A DNA stretch of 61,263 nt from Opitutaceae bacterium (GTDB lineage: Bacteria > Verrucomicrobiota > Verrucomicrobiia > Opitutales > Opitutaceae). The notes beneath the pieces are model-generated. The model worked only from the letters and a program-made list of their open reading frames with translations, was not told the DNA's origin and ran no database searches. Positions within the stretch are counted from its first letter, which is position 1, and every line of letters starts with the position of its first letter. The stretch lies in contig JANJTQ010000342.1 in the NCBI GenBank assembly GCA_024711005.1, positions 1 to 61,263 of the forward strand. Reading direction: 5' to 3'. Shown in pieces: positions 1-9,249 of the stretch. A program made the translations under genes and the position numbers.

Positions 1-169
1 CGCGCTCAAGGCCGCCGCCGTTTGCGGTGGCGCGCACGCCGAACATCGCGGTCAGAAATACGAAGGCGAAGTAGCCGACCGCGATCATGCCGAGGACTGC
101 CAACACAAAGAGGACGACCAGGCGGGTCGTCCTCTTTTTCGCGCGGGCCTGCGCTTCGAAGAAATCCAT
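1..169 (-). CDS. M48-family metallopeptidase, N-terminal fragment
   Basis: Only the first 56 codons lie in the window; the gene runs off the left edge. The start is the ATG complementary to 167-169, giving MDFFEAQARAKKRTTRLVVL, followed by a hydrophobic transmembrane stretch (LFVLAVLGMIAVGYFAFVFL). This N-terminus matches that of membrane-anchored M48 (HtpX/Ste24-like) zinc peptidases that are often encoded just downstream of lemA, as here. The catalytic HEXXH motif would lie outside the window, so the family call rests on the N-terminus and on the lemA neighbour. Confidence 0.6.
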   Translation of the reverse strand, partial: MDFFEAQARAKKRTTRLVVLFVLAVLGMIAVGYFAFVFLTAMFGVRATANGGGLER

Positions 170-183
170 GTGGAGGAGAAAAG

Positions 184-281
184 CTGAAGGACTGAAAGGC
201 TGAAGGGCTGAAAAAGTCGGACCTCGGAGCGGCTGGCGGACAGGGATCGGGATTCAGCCCTTCAGCCTTTCAGTCCTTCAG
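184..281. repeat. Perfect 29-bp inverted repeat made of CTGAAGG-type units
   Basis: Arms at 184-212 and 253-281 are exact reverse complements across 29 bases and enclose a 40-base loop. Each arm is itself a tandem of degenerate 8-mers (CTGAAGGA, CTGAAAGG, CTGAAGGG). It lies between the end of lemA and the start of the M48 gene, both minus strand, so it would form a long hairpin in a shared transcript. It could act as an mRNA-processing or attenuation element, or be a copy of a dispersed intergenic repeat. Confidence 0.85.
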
Positions 282-287
282 TCTTTT

Positions 288-890
288 TTAGGAGAACTGG
301 ACCTTGGGCGCGTTGCGTTCGGTGGGGTCTTCGATCTTGAAGAGTTCGGCGGGTTGGAAGCCGAAGGCGCCGGCGATCACGACGGTGGGGAAGGTTTCGC
401 GCCGGGTATTATAAGTCATGACACTATCGTTGTAGGCCTGTCGGGCGAAGGAGATTTTGTTTTCGGTCGAAGTGAGCTCCTCGGTGAGCTGCATCATATT
501 CTGGTTGGCCTTGAGATCGGGGTATTGCTCGGAAACGACCATGAGCCGGGAGAGTGCGCCGCCGAGGCCGGCCTCGGCGGACATCAGACCGCGCACGGCG
601 TTTCCGTCGGCGGGATTGGCGGCGGCGGCTTGGGCGGCGGCCGCCGCGATATTGCGGGCCTTGATGACGGCTTCGAGGGTCTCGCGCTCGTGCTTGAGGT
701 AGCCCTTGGCGATCTCGACGAGGTTGGGGATGAGATCGTAGCGGCGCTTCAGTTGAACATCGATCTGGGCGAAGGCGTTTTTGAAGCGGTTGCGAAGCGT
801 GACCAAGCCGTTGTAGACGCCAACGACCCAGAGGCCGATGATCACCACAAAGAGAAACAGCACACCGAGGACGATAAGGACAGGGCTCAT
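288..890 (-). CDS. lemA: LemA family protein
   Basis: A 200-residue protein with an N-terminal transmembrane helix (residues about 4-28), then the signature LemA helical domain: NRFKNAFAQIDVQLKRRYDL followed by IPNLVEIAKGYLKHE. Length and architecture are typical of the family, which has a cytoplasm/periplasm-spanning helix and a coiled helical bundle. The biochemical role of LemA is not settled. The usual genomic partner is a membrane M48 peptidase, and a matching fragment follows on the same strand 118 bases downstream. The gene is divergent from the TPR gene, leaving a 123-base shared upstream region. Confidence 0.93.
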   Translation of the reverse strand: MSPVLIVLGVLFLFVVIIGLWVVGVYNGLVTLRNRFKNAFAQIDVQLKRRYDLIPNLVEIAKGYLKHERETLEAVIKARNIAAAAAQAAAANPADGNAVRGLMSAEAGLGGALSRLMVVSEQYPDLKANQNMMQLTEELTSTENKISFARQAYNDSVMTYNTRRETFPTVVIAGAFGFQPAELFKIEDPTERNAPKVQFS

Positions 891-1013
891 GGTTGGAGGT
901 ATAAGTGGTTGATGAACGGCGGAAGTATGCGCGGAGGGTGAGACCGCGCGAGTAGGAACTATTTACAACGCGGTTGATTGTTTCCAGCGCGGCGAACAAC
1001 GTGAAGTCTTCGC

Positions 1014-3677
1014 ATGTCGCTCCGAACCCTGTTTTTTTTGTTGTTGGTCGCCGCAGTTTTTTTGCCGGTGGCGCGCGCCGTGGAACCCTTGATCAAGCCG
1101 GCGCCATTGGTGTCTGATGCAGAGGCGTCCGTGTTGCCCGGTGGCGAGTTGCGAACATTCGTCGCGGCGCGACGTGCTCTTGAGTTGGGTTTCCCCTCGG
1201 TGGCGGCGGGACTCTACACCCAACTCCTCGGATCGTTGAGCGCGGAAGGTGCCGAGCACGATGTACTGGTGCTGGAGCTCGTGACGGCACGCCTGAATGA
1301 AGGGCGCTTCGATGAGGCCGGACGGGCGTTGTCGCTCTATAAGGGAACGCCAACGCCTGCGTTTCAATTGCGGGCGGGGTTGATCGCAGTGCGCGGCGGA
1401 CGGGTCGACGCGGCGAAAGCGGTGCTGGCGACGACCAAGGCCGAAGAAATCGCACAGGCGGACCGCGGCTGGTGGTATTTCCTGCAAGGGCAGGTATCGG
1501 ATGCGGTCGGGGATCTCACGAAGGCCCGCGATTTCTACCAAAGTGCGATAGATGTGGCGGCGTCCGATTTGCAGCGTGCACACTTCACGCTGGCGCGGGA
1601 ACGCGCGCGGCTGAACTTGGGCGATGCGACGGACTCGCAGCTGAATACGTTGCGTCATAACGCCAACCGGTTTCGGGGAAAGGCGGTTGGTCATGCCTAC
1701 GCCCGGCAATATGCGGTGCTGCTGGCCGCGCGGGGAGGTATTGACGAGGCGGTCGATTTCCTCGGCAAGCAGCTGCAGGCGCTCCCCCAAGGGGAACGTG
1801 CGGCGAGGGATGATTTTCGTCTGTTGCTCGGCCTGACGGCCGGTGCTCAACGCGCCGAGGGCCGGAGTGCGCTTGAGGCTTTGGTGACCGGAGCCGGCGA
1901 CCCGACGTTGCAACGGGTGGCGTTGCAGTTGCTCGCGCGCGACGCGGCGGACGCGGCGTTCTTTGCGAAGCTCAATGGGTGGATCACGGCTTCACCCGCG
2001 CATCCTATCCTGGCCGATTTGTTGTTGGTGCGGGCCCAGTTGGGGCTGACGGAAAAAAGCATTCTGATTTTGGAAAAGCCGGGCGCGCAGGAACTCGCTG
2101 CGCAGGCGAACCAAGCGCAGGCCGAGGTGGATGCGAAGGCCTTGCTGGCGAAGTTTCCCGGATCCGAACTCAAGCCGGCCGCGCTCGGCCTTTTGGCGGA
2201 TCTATCATGGGAGCAGCGTCGGTATCGCACGGCGGCGGATTATGCAGCTCAGGCCCGGGCGGAGCTGCCCCCGGGAGACGTCCGTGCATCACTGGGCGTG
2301 ATGGTGGCGGAGGCATATTTCCGAGCCGGCGACCCTGCCTCCGCGGACGGGGCGTATGCCATGGCCTTGAACGAAGTTCCGGCTGGGGTGTCGCCTGGCG
2401 CGTTGATGGAACAACGCGTGTTGTCAAAGGTTCTGGCGGGCCGGTTGGACGAGGCGGCGACACTCCTTGATCTGTTTGCGACCGACGAACGTCTGGGAGC
2501 TGTTCAGCGCTGGCAGGCCGAGTGGACGCTTGCCTCCGCCCTGCAAGTGGCCGGTCGAGAAATCGAAGCCTATGCGCGGGTGAATCGGTTGATGGCGGCC
2601 GCCAACGGTAGTGCCGCCGAAGGCGGACTGCCGCCTGCGTTGCGGGCGCGCATGGCGTGGTTGCAGGCGCGACTTTCGCTGGAGGCCGATGAGCCGCGGA
2701 AAACCTTGGAGCTGGCCGCGACCCTGCCGGCGCTCCTGGACGGACTGGACCCGAAACTGCGCGCCGAGGCTCAGGCGAGTGCGCGATTGTTGCAGGCGAA
2801 GGCGCGCTTCCGGCTCAACGAACCGGAGGAGGCGTTGAAGATTCTGGCAGTCCTGCGCGCCGACTTTCCGCAGGCGGACGCCGCGGTGTATTCCTACATC
2901 GACGAGGCCGATTATTACGCGGAGAACAATCGCTTCGTCGATGCGCAGGACCGGCTCACCAAGCTGGCCGAGGATTTCAAGCAGCACGCCTATGCGCCCT
3001 ATGCGCTGTATCGCGCGGCGCTCAACGCGGAGCAGCGTGGGGAGGATCGGTATTATGAAGAGGCCTACGGCATCCTTGAGAAGCTGGTTAACACCTATGA
3101 CAAGGACGAGATGGTGTTCTACGCGCGCCTCAAGCAAGGGGACCTTGCCCGTCGGCTGAACGACTTTCCCCGTGCCCGGCTGACCTACGAGTATTTAATT
3201 AACAACTACAACTCCGCGCAGCAACCAGGCGTGCTTTCGGCCGAACTCGCGCTGGCGGCCTGCCATCGGGCGCAAATCACCCCGACCGACGTGTCTCACT
3301 ATGAGAGCGCGCTTACGATCCTGGAGCGGCTGCAGGATCTGCCGATCGCCCCGGTCGACCTGCGGATCGAGGCGGGTTTCCAACTGGGCGATCTGTTGGC
3401 GACCAACGGAAAGCCCGCGGATCTTGTGCGTGCGGAGGCCGTATGGTGGACACTGGTCACGACCTATCTCCCGGACGACGCGCAGGCGGCAAATCTTGGG
3501 CCGAAGGGACGTTATTGGATTGCGCGCGCGCTGTTGCGGTTGGGTGACCTGCGTCGCGATCGCGGCGATCTGGAGGAGGCGCGCAACGCCTACGAGTTTG
3601 TTCTTCGCAAGAACCTGCCTTTCACCACGCTCGCGCGTGAGCTGTTCATGCGCGTGGGAGGGAAACCGCAACCCTGA
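1014..3677 (+). CDS. Exported TPR-repeat protein of an ExbB/ExbD cluster
   Basis: An 887-residue protein. Residues 1-22 form a signal peptide (hydrophobic TLFFLLLVAAVFLPVARA, cleavage probably after ARA). The rest is Ala/Leu-rich and helical with repeated A-x-x-Y-x-x-A patterns typical of tetratricopeptide repeats, for example around EEAYGILEKLVNTYDKDE and the C-terminal GDLEEARNAYEFVLRKN. It is probably a periplasmic scaffold. It leads a tight plus-strand set with exbB, exbD and a TonB-like gene (80-base gap to exbB), so a role in assembling or using that energy-transducing complex is likely but inferred. Confidence 0.8.
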   Translation: MSLRTLFFLLLVAAVFLPVARAVEPLIKPAPLVSDAEASVLPGGELRTFVAARRALELGFPSVAAGLYTQLLGSLSAEGAEHDVLVLELVTARLNEGRFDEAGRALSLYKGTPTPAFQLRAGLIAVRGGRVDAAKAVLATTKAEEIAQADRGWWYFLQGQVSDAVGDLTKARDFYQSAIDVAASDLQRAHFTLARERARLNLGDATDSQLNTLRHNANRFRGKAVGHAYARQYAVLLAARGGIDEAVDFLGKQLQALPQGERAARDDFRLLLGLTAGAQRAEGRSALEALVTGAGDPTLQRVALQLLARDAADAAFFAKLNGWITASPAHPILADLLLVRAQLGLTEKSILILEKPGAQELAAQANQAQAEVDAKALLAKFPGSELKPAALGLLADLSWEQRRYRTAADYAAQARAELPPGDVRASLGVMVAEAYFRAGDPASADGAYAMALNEVPAGVSPGALMEQRVLSKVLAGRLDEAATLLDLFATDERLGAVQRWQAEWTLASALQVAGREIEAYARVNRLMAAANGSAAEGGLPPALRARMAWLQARLSLEADEPRKTLELAATLPALLDGLDPKLRAEAQASARLLQAKARFRLNEPEEALKILAVLRADFPQADAAVYSYIDEADYYAENNRFVDAQDRLTKLAEDFKQHAYAPYALYRAALNAEQRGEDRYYEEAYGILEKLVNTYDKDEMVFYARLKQGDLARRLNDFPRARLTYEYLINNYNSAQQPGVLSAELALAACHRAQITPTDVSHYESALTILERLQDLPIAPVDLRIEAGFQLGDLLATNGKPADLVRAEAVWWTLVTTYLPDDAQAANLGPKGRYWIARALLRLGDLRRDRGDLEEARNAYEFVLRKNLPFTTLARELFMRVGGKPQP

Positions 3678-3757
3678 TGAGTCCTTGGAATTAACGAGTG
3701 AACTCACTCCCGAGCATTCCCTTGATCCCTTTCGACTGACACACACCTTTTTTGCCC

Positions 3758-4423
3758 ATGCCATCCGATCCCAGTATTCTGACCCGCGGCGGCCCCATGA
3801 TGTGGGTGCTGTTGTTTATGGCGGTCATCGCTCTTGTGCTTTTTATCGAACGCACATTTTACCTCCATCGCGGACAGATCAAATCCACGACTTTTGTGGA
3901 CGGAATCAAAAATACGCTGGCGAAGCGGCGCATCGTCGAGGCACTCACGCTATGCGAGGAGACGCCCGGACCCGTGGCGGCTGTGGTGAAGGCGGCGTTG
4001 ATTCACGCCCATGACGACGAGACGCGCATGCGTTACGCGGTACAGGAAGCCGCAGTGGTTGAGTTGCCCTCACTCGAGCGCCGACTTGGGTCGATCGCCG
4101 CCATCGCGCAGATTGCTCCGATGGTCGGTCTGCTTGGGACCGTGCTGGGTATGGCGACCACGTTTCACGAGTTCATGAAGGGCGGTCAATATGCGACCGC
4201 GCACGCGCTCTCTGGCGGAATGTGGGAGGCGTTGCTCGCCACGGCGGGAAGTCTGGTGCTCGCGATCCCGGCACACCTTGCCTACCATTTTCTTCATGGC
4301 CGGGTGCGTTCGCTCGTGCGTGACATCGAGTGGGCGGGCAACGAGATCATGCGCTATCTGCTGATCGACTATCGCAAAAACGAAGCCACCGCCGAGACGG
4401 GGATACCCGTCGTTGAATCATGA
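3758..4423 (+). CDS. exbB: MotA/TolQ/ExbB proton channel family protein
   Basis: A 221-residue inner-membrane protein. The first helix (MMWVLLFMAVIALVLFIERT) is followed by a cytoplasmic segment and the family core: GLLGTVLGMATTFHEF and ALLATAGSLVLAIPAHLAYH. The two pore threonines of ExbB/TolQ (GLLGT and ATAG) are retained. A TTG six bases upstream is also open, but the ATG at 3758 is preferred. Its stop overlaps the exbD start by 4 bases (ATGA), implying translational coupling. The expected function is a pentameric channel that uses the proton motive force to drive a TonB-type protein. Confidence 0.92.
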   Translation: MPSDPSILTRGGPMMWVLLFMAVIALVLFIERTFYLHRGQIKSTTFVDGIKNTLAKRRIVEALTLCEETPGPVAAVVKAALIHAHDDETRMRYAVQEAAVVELPSLERRLGSIAAIAQIAPMVGLLGTVLGMATTFHEFMKGGQYATAHALSGGMWEALLATAGSLVLAIPAHLAYHFLHGRVRSLVRDIEWAGNEIMRYLLIDYRKNEATAETGIPVVES

Positions 4424-4848
4424 TTACACGTCCGCTCGATCTTTCGTCGCGGCTCAAGCCGCCGCCTCGCGGCTTCGAAAGCCTGTTTTACGTGAATGGC
4501 GGGCTGATCGTGTTGTTTTTTGTTTTGTTTGGTTCGCGATTCGTACTGTCGCCCGGCTTGGGCGTGGACTTCGACGTGCCTGTGATGCCCGGCGCGCTGG
4601 AAGGGGCGATCGCCACGGATGTGGTGGTCGCGATCAAGGGGGCGGACATGGCGTTCGTGGAAGGAGCCAAAGTGAACTTTGCCGGCCTGCGCCAATACCT
4701 CGTCGAACGCACTCAAGGCCGTACCGGAATGCGGTTGCTGGTCCAAGCTGATGCCGCGCTTACGACCCGTGAGCTCATGGAGGTCTACGATATGGCTCGC
4801 GCCGCCGGATTTGCCTCGGTGCAGATTGCCGCGGAGCCCGCGCCCTGA
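4420..4848 (+). CDS. exbD: ExbD/TolR-like protein lacking the transmembrane Asp
   Basis: A 142-residue protein with a short cytoplasmic N-terminus, one transmembrane helix (residues about 22-40) and a periplasmic domain whose GVDFDVPVMP and RLLVQADAALTTRELMEVYD segments fit ExbD/TolR. In canonical ExbD an Asp at the cytoplasmic end of the helix (D25 of E. coli) is essential for proton coupling. Here the helix contains no acidic residue and Asn26 occupies about that place; Glu20 lies just before it. This may be a divergent ExbD or one coupled differently. Start chosen for the 4-base overlap with exbB. Confidence 0.8.
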   Translation: MITRPLDLSSRLKPPPRGFESLFYVNGGLIVLFFVLFGSRFVLSPGLGVDFDVPVMPGALEGAIATDVVVAIKGADMAFVEGAKVNFAGLRQYLVERTQGRTGMRLLVQADAALTTRELMEVYDMARAAGFASVQIAAEPAP

Positions 4849-4853
4849 TTCGC

Positions 4854-5573
4854 ATGGCCGTAAAACAGAGGTTTCCTTGGGTTCCCGTGAGCGCCGTCGT
4901 GGCGGTCGGGGTGGTTGCTGCGGTCGCATGGCTGCAAGTACCCGGGAACGAGGGGAGTCCGTCGACGTCGGCTACGTTGCCTTCGCTGGTGCTTAACCGC
5001 ATCGACTCGGTGTTGGCAAAGGAGCTGCTGGCCGAAAAATTGGCGGCCTACGACCCGGCGCCCCTGTTCATCCCCTCTCCGATGAACAGCAACGAGCCGC
5101 CGCTTCCCGACAGCGCTCGATCCGGTGCGGGCGGTCCCTTTGTGCCGGTGCCTCCGGAGCTGACGAAAACGGGGCCCGTTAAGTTCTTGCCGCCGGTACC
5201 GCTTCCTCAAGACCCGGTGGCCGGATTGCGACTGACCGAAGGGGAGCGCGATCCCCTGGCGCTAAGACGCAGCGACACCGTCGGGGAGCCGCTGAAAGCG
5301 CGTTTGGGCCAAGTTCAGGCCGTAAGAGCGGAGGATGGGCGAGTGGTGTTGACGCTGGAGCTCTCCTCTTCCGCGGGATTACCTCAAGGGGATTGGCAGC
5401 CGCTGGAACTGATGGGTGCCGTGACGCGCGCGGGACTCGCGGGGAGGCTTGTGGTTACGAGCAGCTCGGGCTCGGCCGAAATTGATGAATATTTTCGTTC
5501 CCATCTGGAGGAAAACGTGCGCATTGGTCGGCGTTTGTCGGAGGGATTCTACGCGTTTCGGGTGGGGCCGTAA
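4854..5573 (+). CDS. Membrane-anchored protein with a TonB-like C-terminus
   Basis: A 239-residue protein: residues 10-27 form an N-terminal anchor (VPVSAVVAVGVVAAVAWL), then comes a Pro-rich stretch (about 65-130) and a small C-terminal domain. The tail runs LVVTSSSGSAEIDEYF, about 20 residues, then GFYAFRVGP. This resembles the TonB/TolA C-terminal pattern (VxxSSGxxxLDxAA...WRFxP) in layout, though the identity is weak. Topology and position, 5 bases after exbD, are what a TonB-type energy transducer would show. No family is recognised with confidence; the TonB reading is inference. Confidence 0.55.
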   Translation: MAVKQRFPWVPVSAVVAVGVVAAVAWLQVPGNEGSPSTSATLPSLVLNRIDSVLAKELLAEKLAAYDPAPLFIPSPMNSNEPPLPDSARSGAGGPFVPVPPELTKTGPVKFLPPVPLPQDPVAGLRLTEGERDPLALRRSDTVGEPLKARLGQVQAVRAEDGRVVLTLELSSSAGLPQGDWQPLELMGAVTRAGLAGRLVVTSSSGSAEIDEYFRSHLEENVRIGRRLSEGFYAFRVGP

Positions 5574-5671
5574 TGCCTCGCTAAAAAAAGCCAAGATTGC
5601 AGTTGACGGCCTAAATACCGCTCGCCACGGTCACCGTTCCTTTTCTCGTTTTTTGACCATTTCCTAGTTAT

Positions 5672-5747
5672 GCCCAGATAGCTCAGTTGGCAGAGCACGT
5701 CCTTGGTAAGGACGAGGTCGTCGGTTCGAATCCGATTCTGGGCTCCA
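5672..5747 (+). tRNA. tRNA-Thr (anticodon GGT)
   Basis: Full cloverleaf of 76 bases. Acceptor GCCCAGA pairs with TCTGGGC, the D-loop reads AGCTCAGTTGG, the anticodon loop is TTGGTAA with anticodon GGT, and the T-arm contains GGTTCGAATCC. The 3' CCA is encoded. It lies 57 bases upstream of tuf and is probably transcribed with it, as in many bacterial tRNA-tuf units. Confidence 0.97.
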
Positions 5748-5804
5748 GGTCTCAAACGTTAGAAGTCATTTTCGACAGGACACTTAAATTCATCACATTT
5801 CACC

Positions 5805-6995
<1,191 letters not shown>

Positions 6996-7022
6996 GATTC
7001 TCGTAACTGTTTGGAAACGCCC

Positions 7023-7050
7023 GCCGAGGCCTCGTAAAAGGGGCCTCGGC
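7023..7050 (+). other. Hairpin between tuf and tRNA-Trp
   Basis: GCCGAGGCC (7023-7031) pairs perfectly with GGCCTCGGC (7042-7050) around a 10-base loop. No U-tract follows, so it is not a classical intrinsic terminator. It lies just before tRNA-Trp and could be an RNA-processing site or a weak terminator for tuf. Confidence 0.6.
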
Positions 7051-7074
7051 TGCGTCGTCTAAAAATCAACCCAC

Positions 7075-7150
7075 AGGCGTGTAGCTCAATTGGTAGAGTA
7101 GCGGTCTCCAAAACCGTTGGTTGGGGGTTCGATTCCCTCCGCGCCTGCCA
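7075..7150 (+). tRNA. tRNA-Trp (anticodon CCA)
   Basis: 76 bases including an encoded CCA. Acceptor AGGCGTG pairs with CGCGCCT (one G-T wobble), the D-loop reads AGCTCAATTGGTAGAG, the anticodon loop is CTCCAAA with anticodon CCA, and the T-arm contains GGTTCGATTCC. The tRNA-Trp/secE/nusG adjacency is a widespread bacterial arrangement. secE begins 9 bases after the 3' end. Confidence 0.97.
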
Positions 7151-7159
7151 CTTTTTCAA

Positions 7160-7363
7160 ATGAAGAACCCGTTTCGCAGCACCCGCATTTTCTTCGGTGA
7201 GATGGTCGATGAGCTCAAGAAAGCGACTTGGCCGACTAAAACCGAGCTGCGCGATTCAACCATCGTGGTCATCGTGGCCGTGGTGATTCTCGGCGTGTTC
7301 ACCAGCATCAGCGACTTCGCCCTGTATCAGGTCGTCGATCTTTTCACTTCTTGGGTTAGCTAA
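7160..7363 (+). CDS. secE: Preprotein translocase subunit SecE
   Basis: A 67-residue short-form SecE. The amphipathic segment EMVDELKKATWPTKTEL carries the conserved KKxxWP motif, followed by one transmembrane helix (TIVVIVAVVILGVFTSI). It is the clamp subunit of SecYEG in the inner membrane. The start is the ATG 9 bases after tRNA-Trp. An in-frame earlier start would lie inside the tRNA and is rejected. Confidence 0.97.
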   Translation: MKNPFRSTRIFFGEMVDELKKATWPTKTELRDSTIVVIVAVVILGVFTSISDFALYQVVDLFTSWVS

Positions 7364-7392
7364 CCCTGCTTTTTCCGCTTTTTTTGTCGCCC

Positions 7393-7968
7393 ATGTCCAC
7401 TGAAACGACCGTGCCTGCAGACGCCCAATGGTTTGCCCTCCACACCCTCTCCGGCCAGGAGAACAAGGTGAAGGCCTACATTGAGAAGTTCAAAAAGGCC
7501 GAGGAACTCGACGACTACATCTTCGATGTTCTCCTGCCGACCGAAGTCGTCTCCGAGGTGAAGGGTGGCAAAAAGACCACCAAGACCCGCAAACTCTATC
7601 CGGGTTATGTGTTCATTCAGATGCGTCTCTTCGAGAACGGGCATCTGATCAACAAGCCTTGGTACTTCGTGAAGGAAGTCGCTGGCGTCATCAGTTTCGT
7701 CGGCGGTGAAAAACCGGCCGCCCTCCGTCAGGCGGAAGTCGATGAAATCAAGGCTCGTATTGCCGAGGCCAATGGCAAGGAAGTGCCCAAGGTCTCTTAC
7801 GAACTCGGCGAGGAAGTCAAAATCACCGACGGAGCCTTCGCCAACCTCACCGGCCGGATCGACGAGATCGATCCTTCCCGGGGCAAGCTCAAGATTTCCG
7901 TCTCCATTTTCGGCCGGTTTACCCCGGTCGAGCTCGAATACTGGCAGGTGCAACGTCTCACCGAGTGA
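7393..7968 (+). CDS. nusG: Transcription termination/antitermination protein NusG
   Basis: A 191-residue protein with the NGN domain (WFALHTLSGQENKVKAYIEK at residues about 11-30, then LYPGYVFIQM) and a C-terminal KOW domain (GEEVKITDGAFANLTGRIDE). It binds RNA polymerase and links it to ribosomes and Rho. The ATG at 7393 is chosen over the TTG nine bases upstream because known NusG proteins begin with a short, poorly conserved segment. It lies in the usual secE-nusG-rplK order. Confidence 0.98.
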   Translation: MSTETTVPADAQWFALHTLSGQENKVKAYIEKFKKAEELDDYIFDVLLPTEVVSEVKGGKKTTKTRKLYPGYVFIQMRLFENGHLINKPWYFVKEVAGVISFVGGEKPAALRQAEVDEIKARIAEANGKEVPKVSYELGEEVKITDGAFANLTGRIDEIDPSRGKLKISVSIFGRFTPVELEYWQVQRLTE

Positions 7969-8043
7969 GCCGACGCCCTCTTTGACACCGCCGACGTTCA
8001 GCAAAACACACGTCACTAAACACCCGCCAACTCACTTACTCAC

Positions 8044-8469
8044 ATGGCCAAGAAGATCCAAGGTTACATCCGCCTCCAATTGCCTGCCGGTGCCGCCAAT
8101 CCCGCGCCCCCCGTCGGTCCCGCGCTCGGCGCCCAAGGCGTCAACATCATGGCGTTCTGCAAAGAATTCAACGCCAAGACCAAGGACCAGAACGGCATGA
8201 TTCTGCCGGTGGTTATCACGGTCTACTCCGACAAGAGCTTCACCTTCATCCTCAAGTCGCCCCCGGCGTCGGTCCTCCTCAAAAAGGCCGCCAATATCGC
8301 CTCCGGTTCCGCCAAGCCCAACCAAGACAAGGTTGGCAAGGTCACCACCAAGCAGCTCGCCGAAATCTGGAAGATCAAGAAGGCCGATATGAACGCCAAC
8401 GACGAGGCCGCTGGTATCAAGATCATCGCCGGCACCGCCCGTAACATGGGCATCGAGGTCGTCGACTAA
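8044..8469 (+). CDS. rplK: 50S ribosomal protein L11
   Basis: A 141-residue protein. The N-terminal domain ([20 protein letters not shown], then [20 protein letters not shown]) and the rRNA-binding C-terminal domain ending [12 protein letters not shown] are canonical. L11 forms the GTPase-associated centre stalk base with 23S rRNA. It is first in the rplK-rplA-rplJ-rplL set, 75 bases after nusG. Confidence 0.99.
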   Translation: MAKKIQGYIRLQLPAGAANPAPPVGPALGAQGVNIMAFCKEFNAKTKDQNGMILPVVITVYSDKSFTFILKSPPASVLLKKAANIASGSAKPNQDKVGKVTTKQLAEIWKIKKADMNANDEAAGIKIIAGTARNMGIEVVD

Positions 8470-8540
8470 TTTCCGTCCGAGAACATCAACCACTCAACGC
8501 GGGAGTCCTTCCAAGGACGTTCGCACCGCAAGGAGTAACA

Positions 8541-9236
8541 ATGCCCGAAAAACAAAGCAAACGCTACATTAGCGCCGTCAAGAGCGCCGACCTCACTAAG
8601 GGTTATCCACTGGCTGAAGCCGTGGAAGTCCTTTCCAAATTCCCCAAGGCCAAGTTCGACGAAACCGTCGAACTCTCCGTCCGCCTTGGGGTGGATGCCA
8701 CGCAAGGCGACCAAATGGTGCGCGGCACGACCCCGCTGCCTAACGGCTCCGGTAAGAAGGTTCGCGTCATCGTCTTCACCGATGCCCCTGAGGTCGCCCT
8801 CAAGGCCGGTGCCGACGAAGCCGGCCTCGCCGAGCTGATGAAGAAGGTCAGCGAAGGCTGGTTGGACTTCGACGTCGCTGTTGCGACGACTGAAGCGATG
8901 AAACAGGTCCGCACGCTTGCCCGCGTCCTCGGCCCCAAGGGCCTCATGCCCAACCCGAAGTCTGGCACCGTGACCGACGACATTCCTTCCGCCATCAAGG
9001 CGGTAAAGGCCGGTCGCGTGGAGTTCAAGATGGACAAGGCCGCCAACATCGGTGTCGGCATCGGCAAGCGCTCCTTTACGAGCGCCCAGATCATCGAGAA
9101 CGCCCAAGCCGTCCTTGAGGCGATCAGCAAGGCTAAGCCGGCCTCCTTCAAGGGCAACTACATCAAGTCCGTCGGTCTCTCATCCTCGATGAGCCCTGGC
9201 GTGCGCGTTGCCTCCACCGAATACAGCAAATTCTAA
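8541..9236 (+). CDS. rplA: 50S ribosomal protein L1
   Basis: A 231-residue L1-stalk protein. VLGPKGLMPNPKSGTVT and the C-terminal NYIKSVGLSSSMSPGVRV are signature motifs. AAGGAG at 8529-8534, six bases before the ATG, is a good ribosome binding site. The 71-base gap after rplK holds a compact GTCCTT-CC-AAGGAC dyad (8505-8518), where L1 autoregulatory structures occur in other bacteria; that role is conjecture here. Confidence 0.99.
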   Translation: MPEKQSKRYISAVKSADLTKGYPLAEAVEVLSKFPKAKFDETVELSVRLGVDATQGDQMVRGTTPLPNGSGKKVRVIVFTDAPEVALKAGADEAGLAELMKKVSEGWLDFDVAVATTEAMKQVRTLARVLGPKGLMPNPKSGTVTDDIPSAIKAVKAGRVEFKMDKAANIGVGIGKRSFTSAQIIENAQAVLEAISKAKPASFKGNYIKSVGLSSSMSPGVRVASTEYSKF

Positions 9237-9249
9237 TCGGAACCCTACC

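Noticed and set aside
5603-5608. TTGACG as a -35 box for tRNA-Thr/tuf
   Set aside because: No acceptable -10 sequence at the proper distance; a promoter must be near but cannot be placed.
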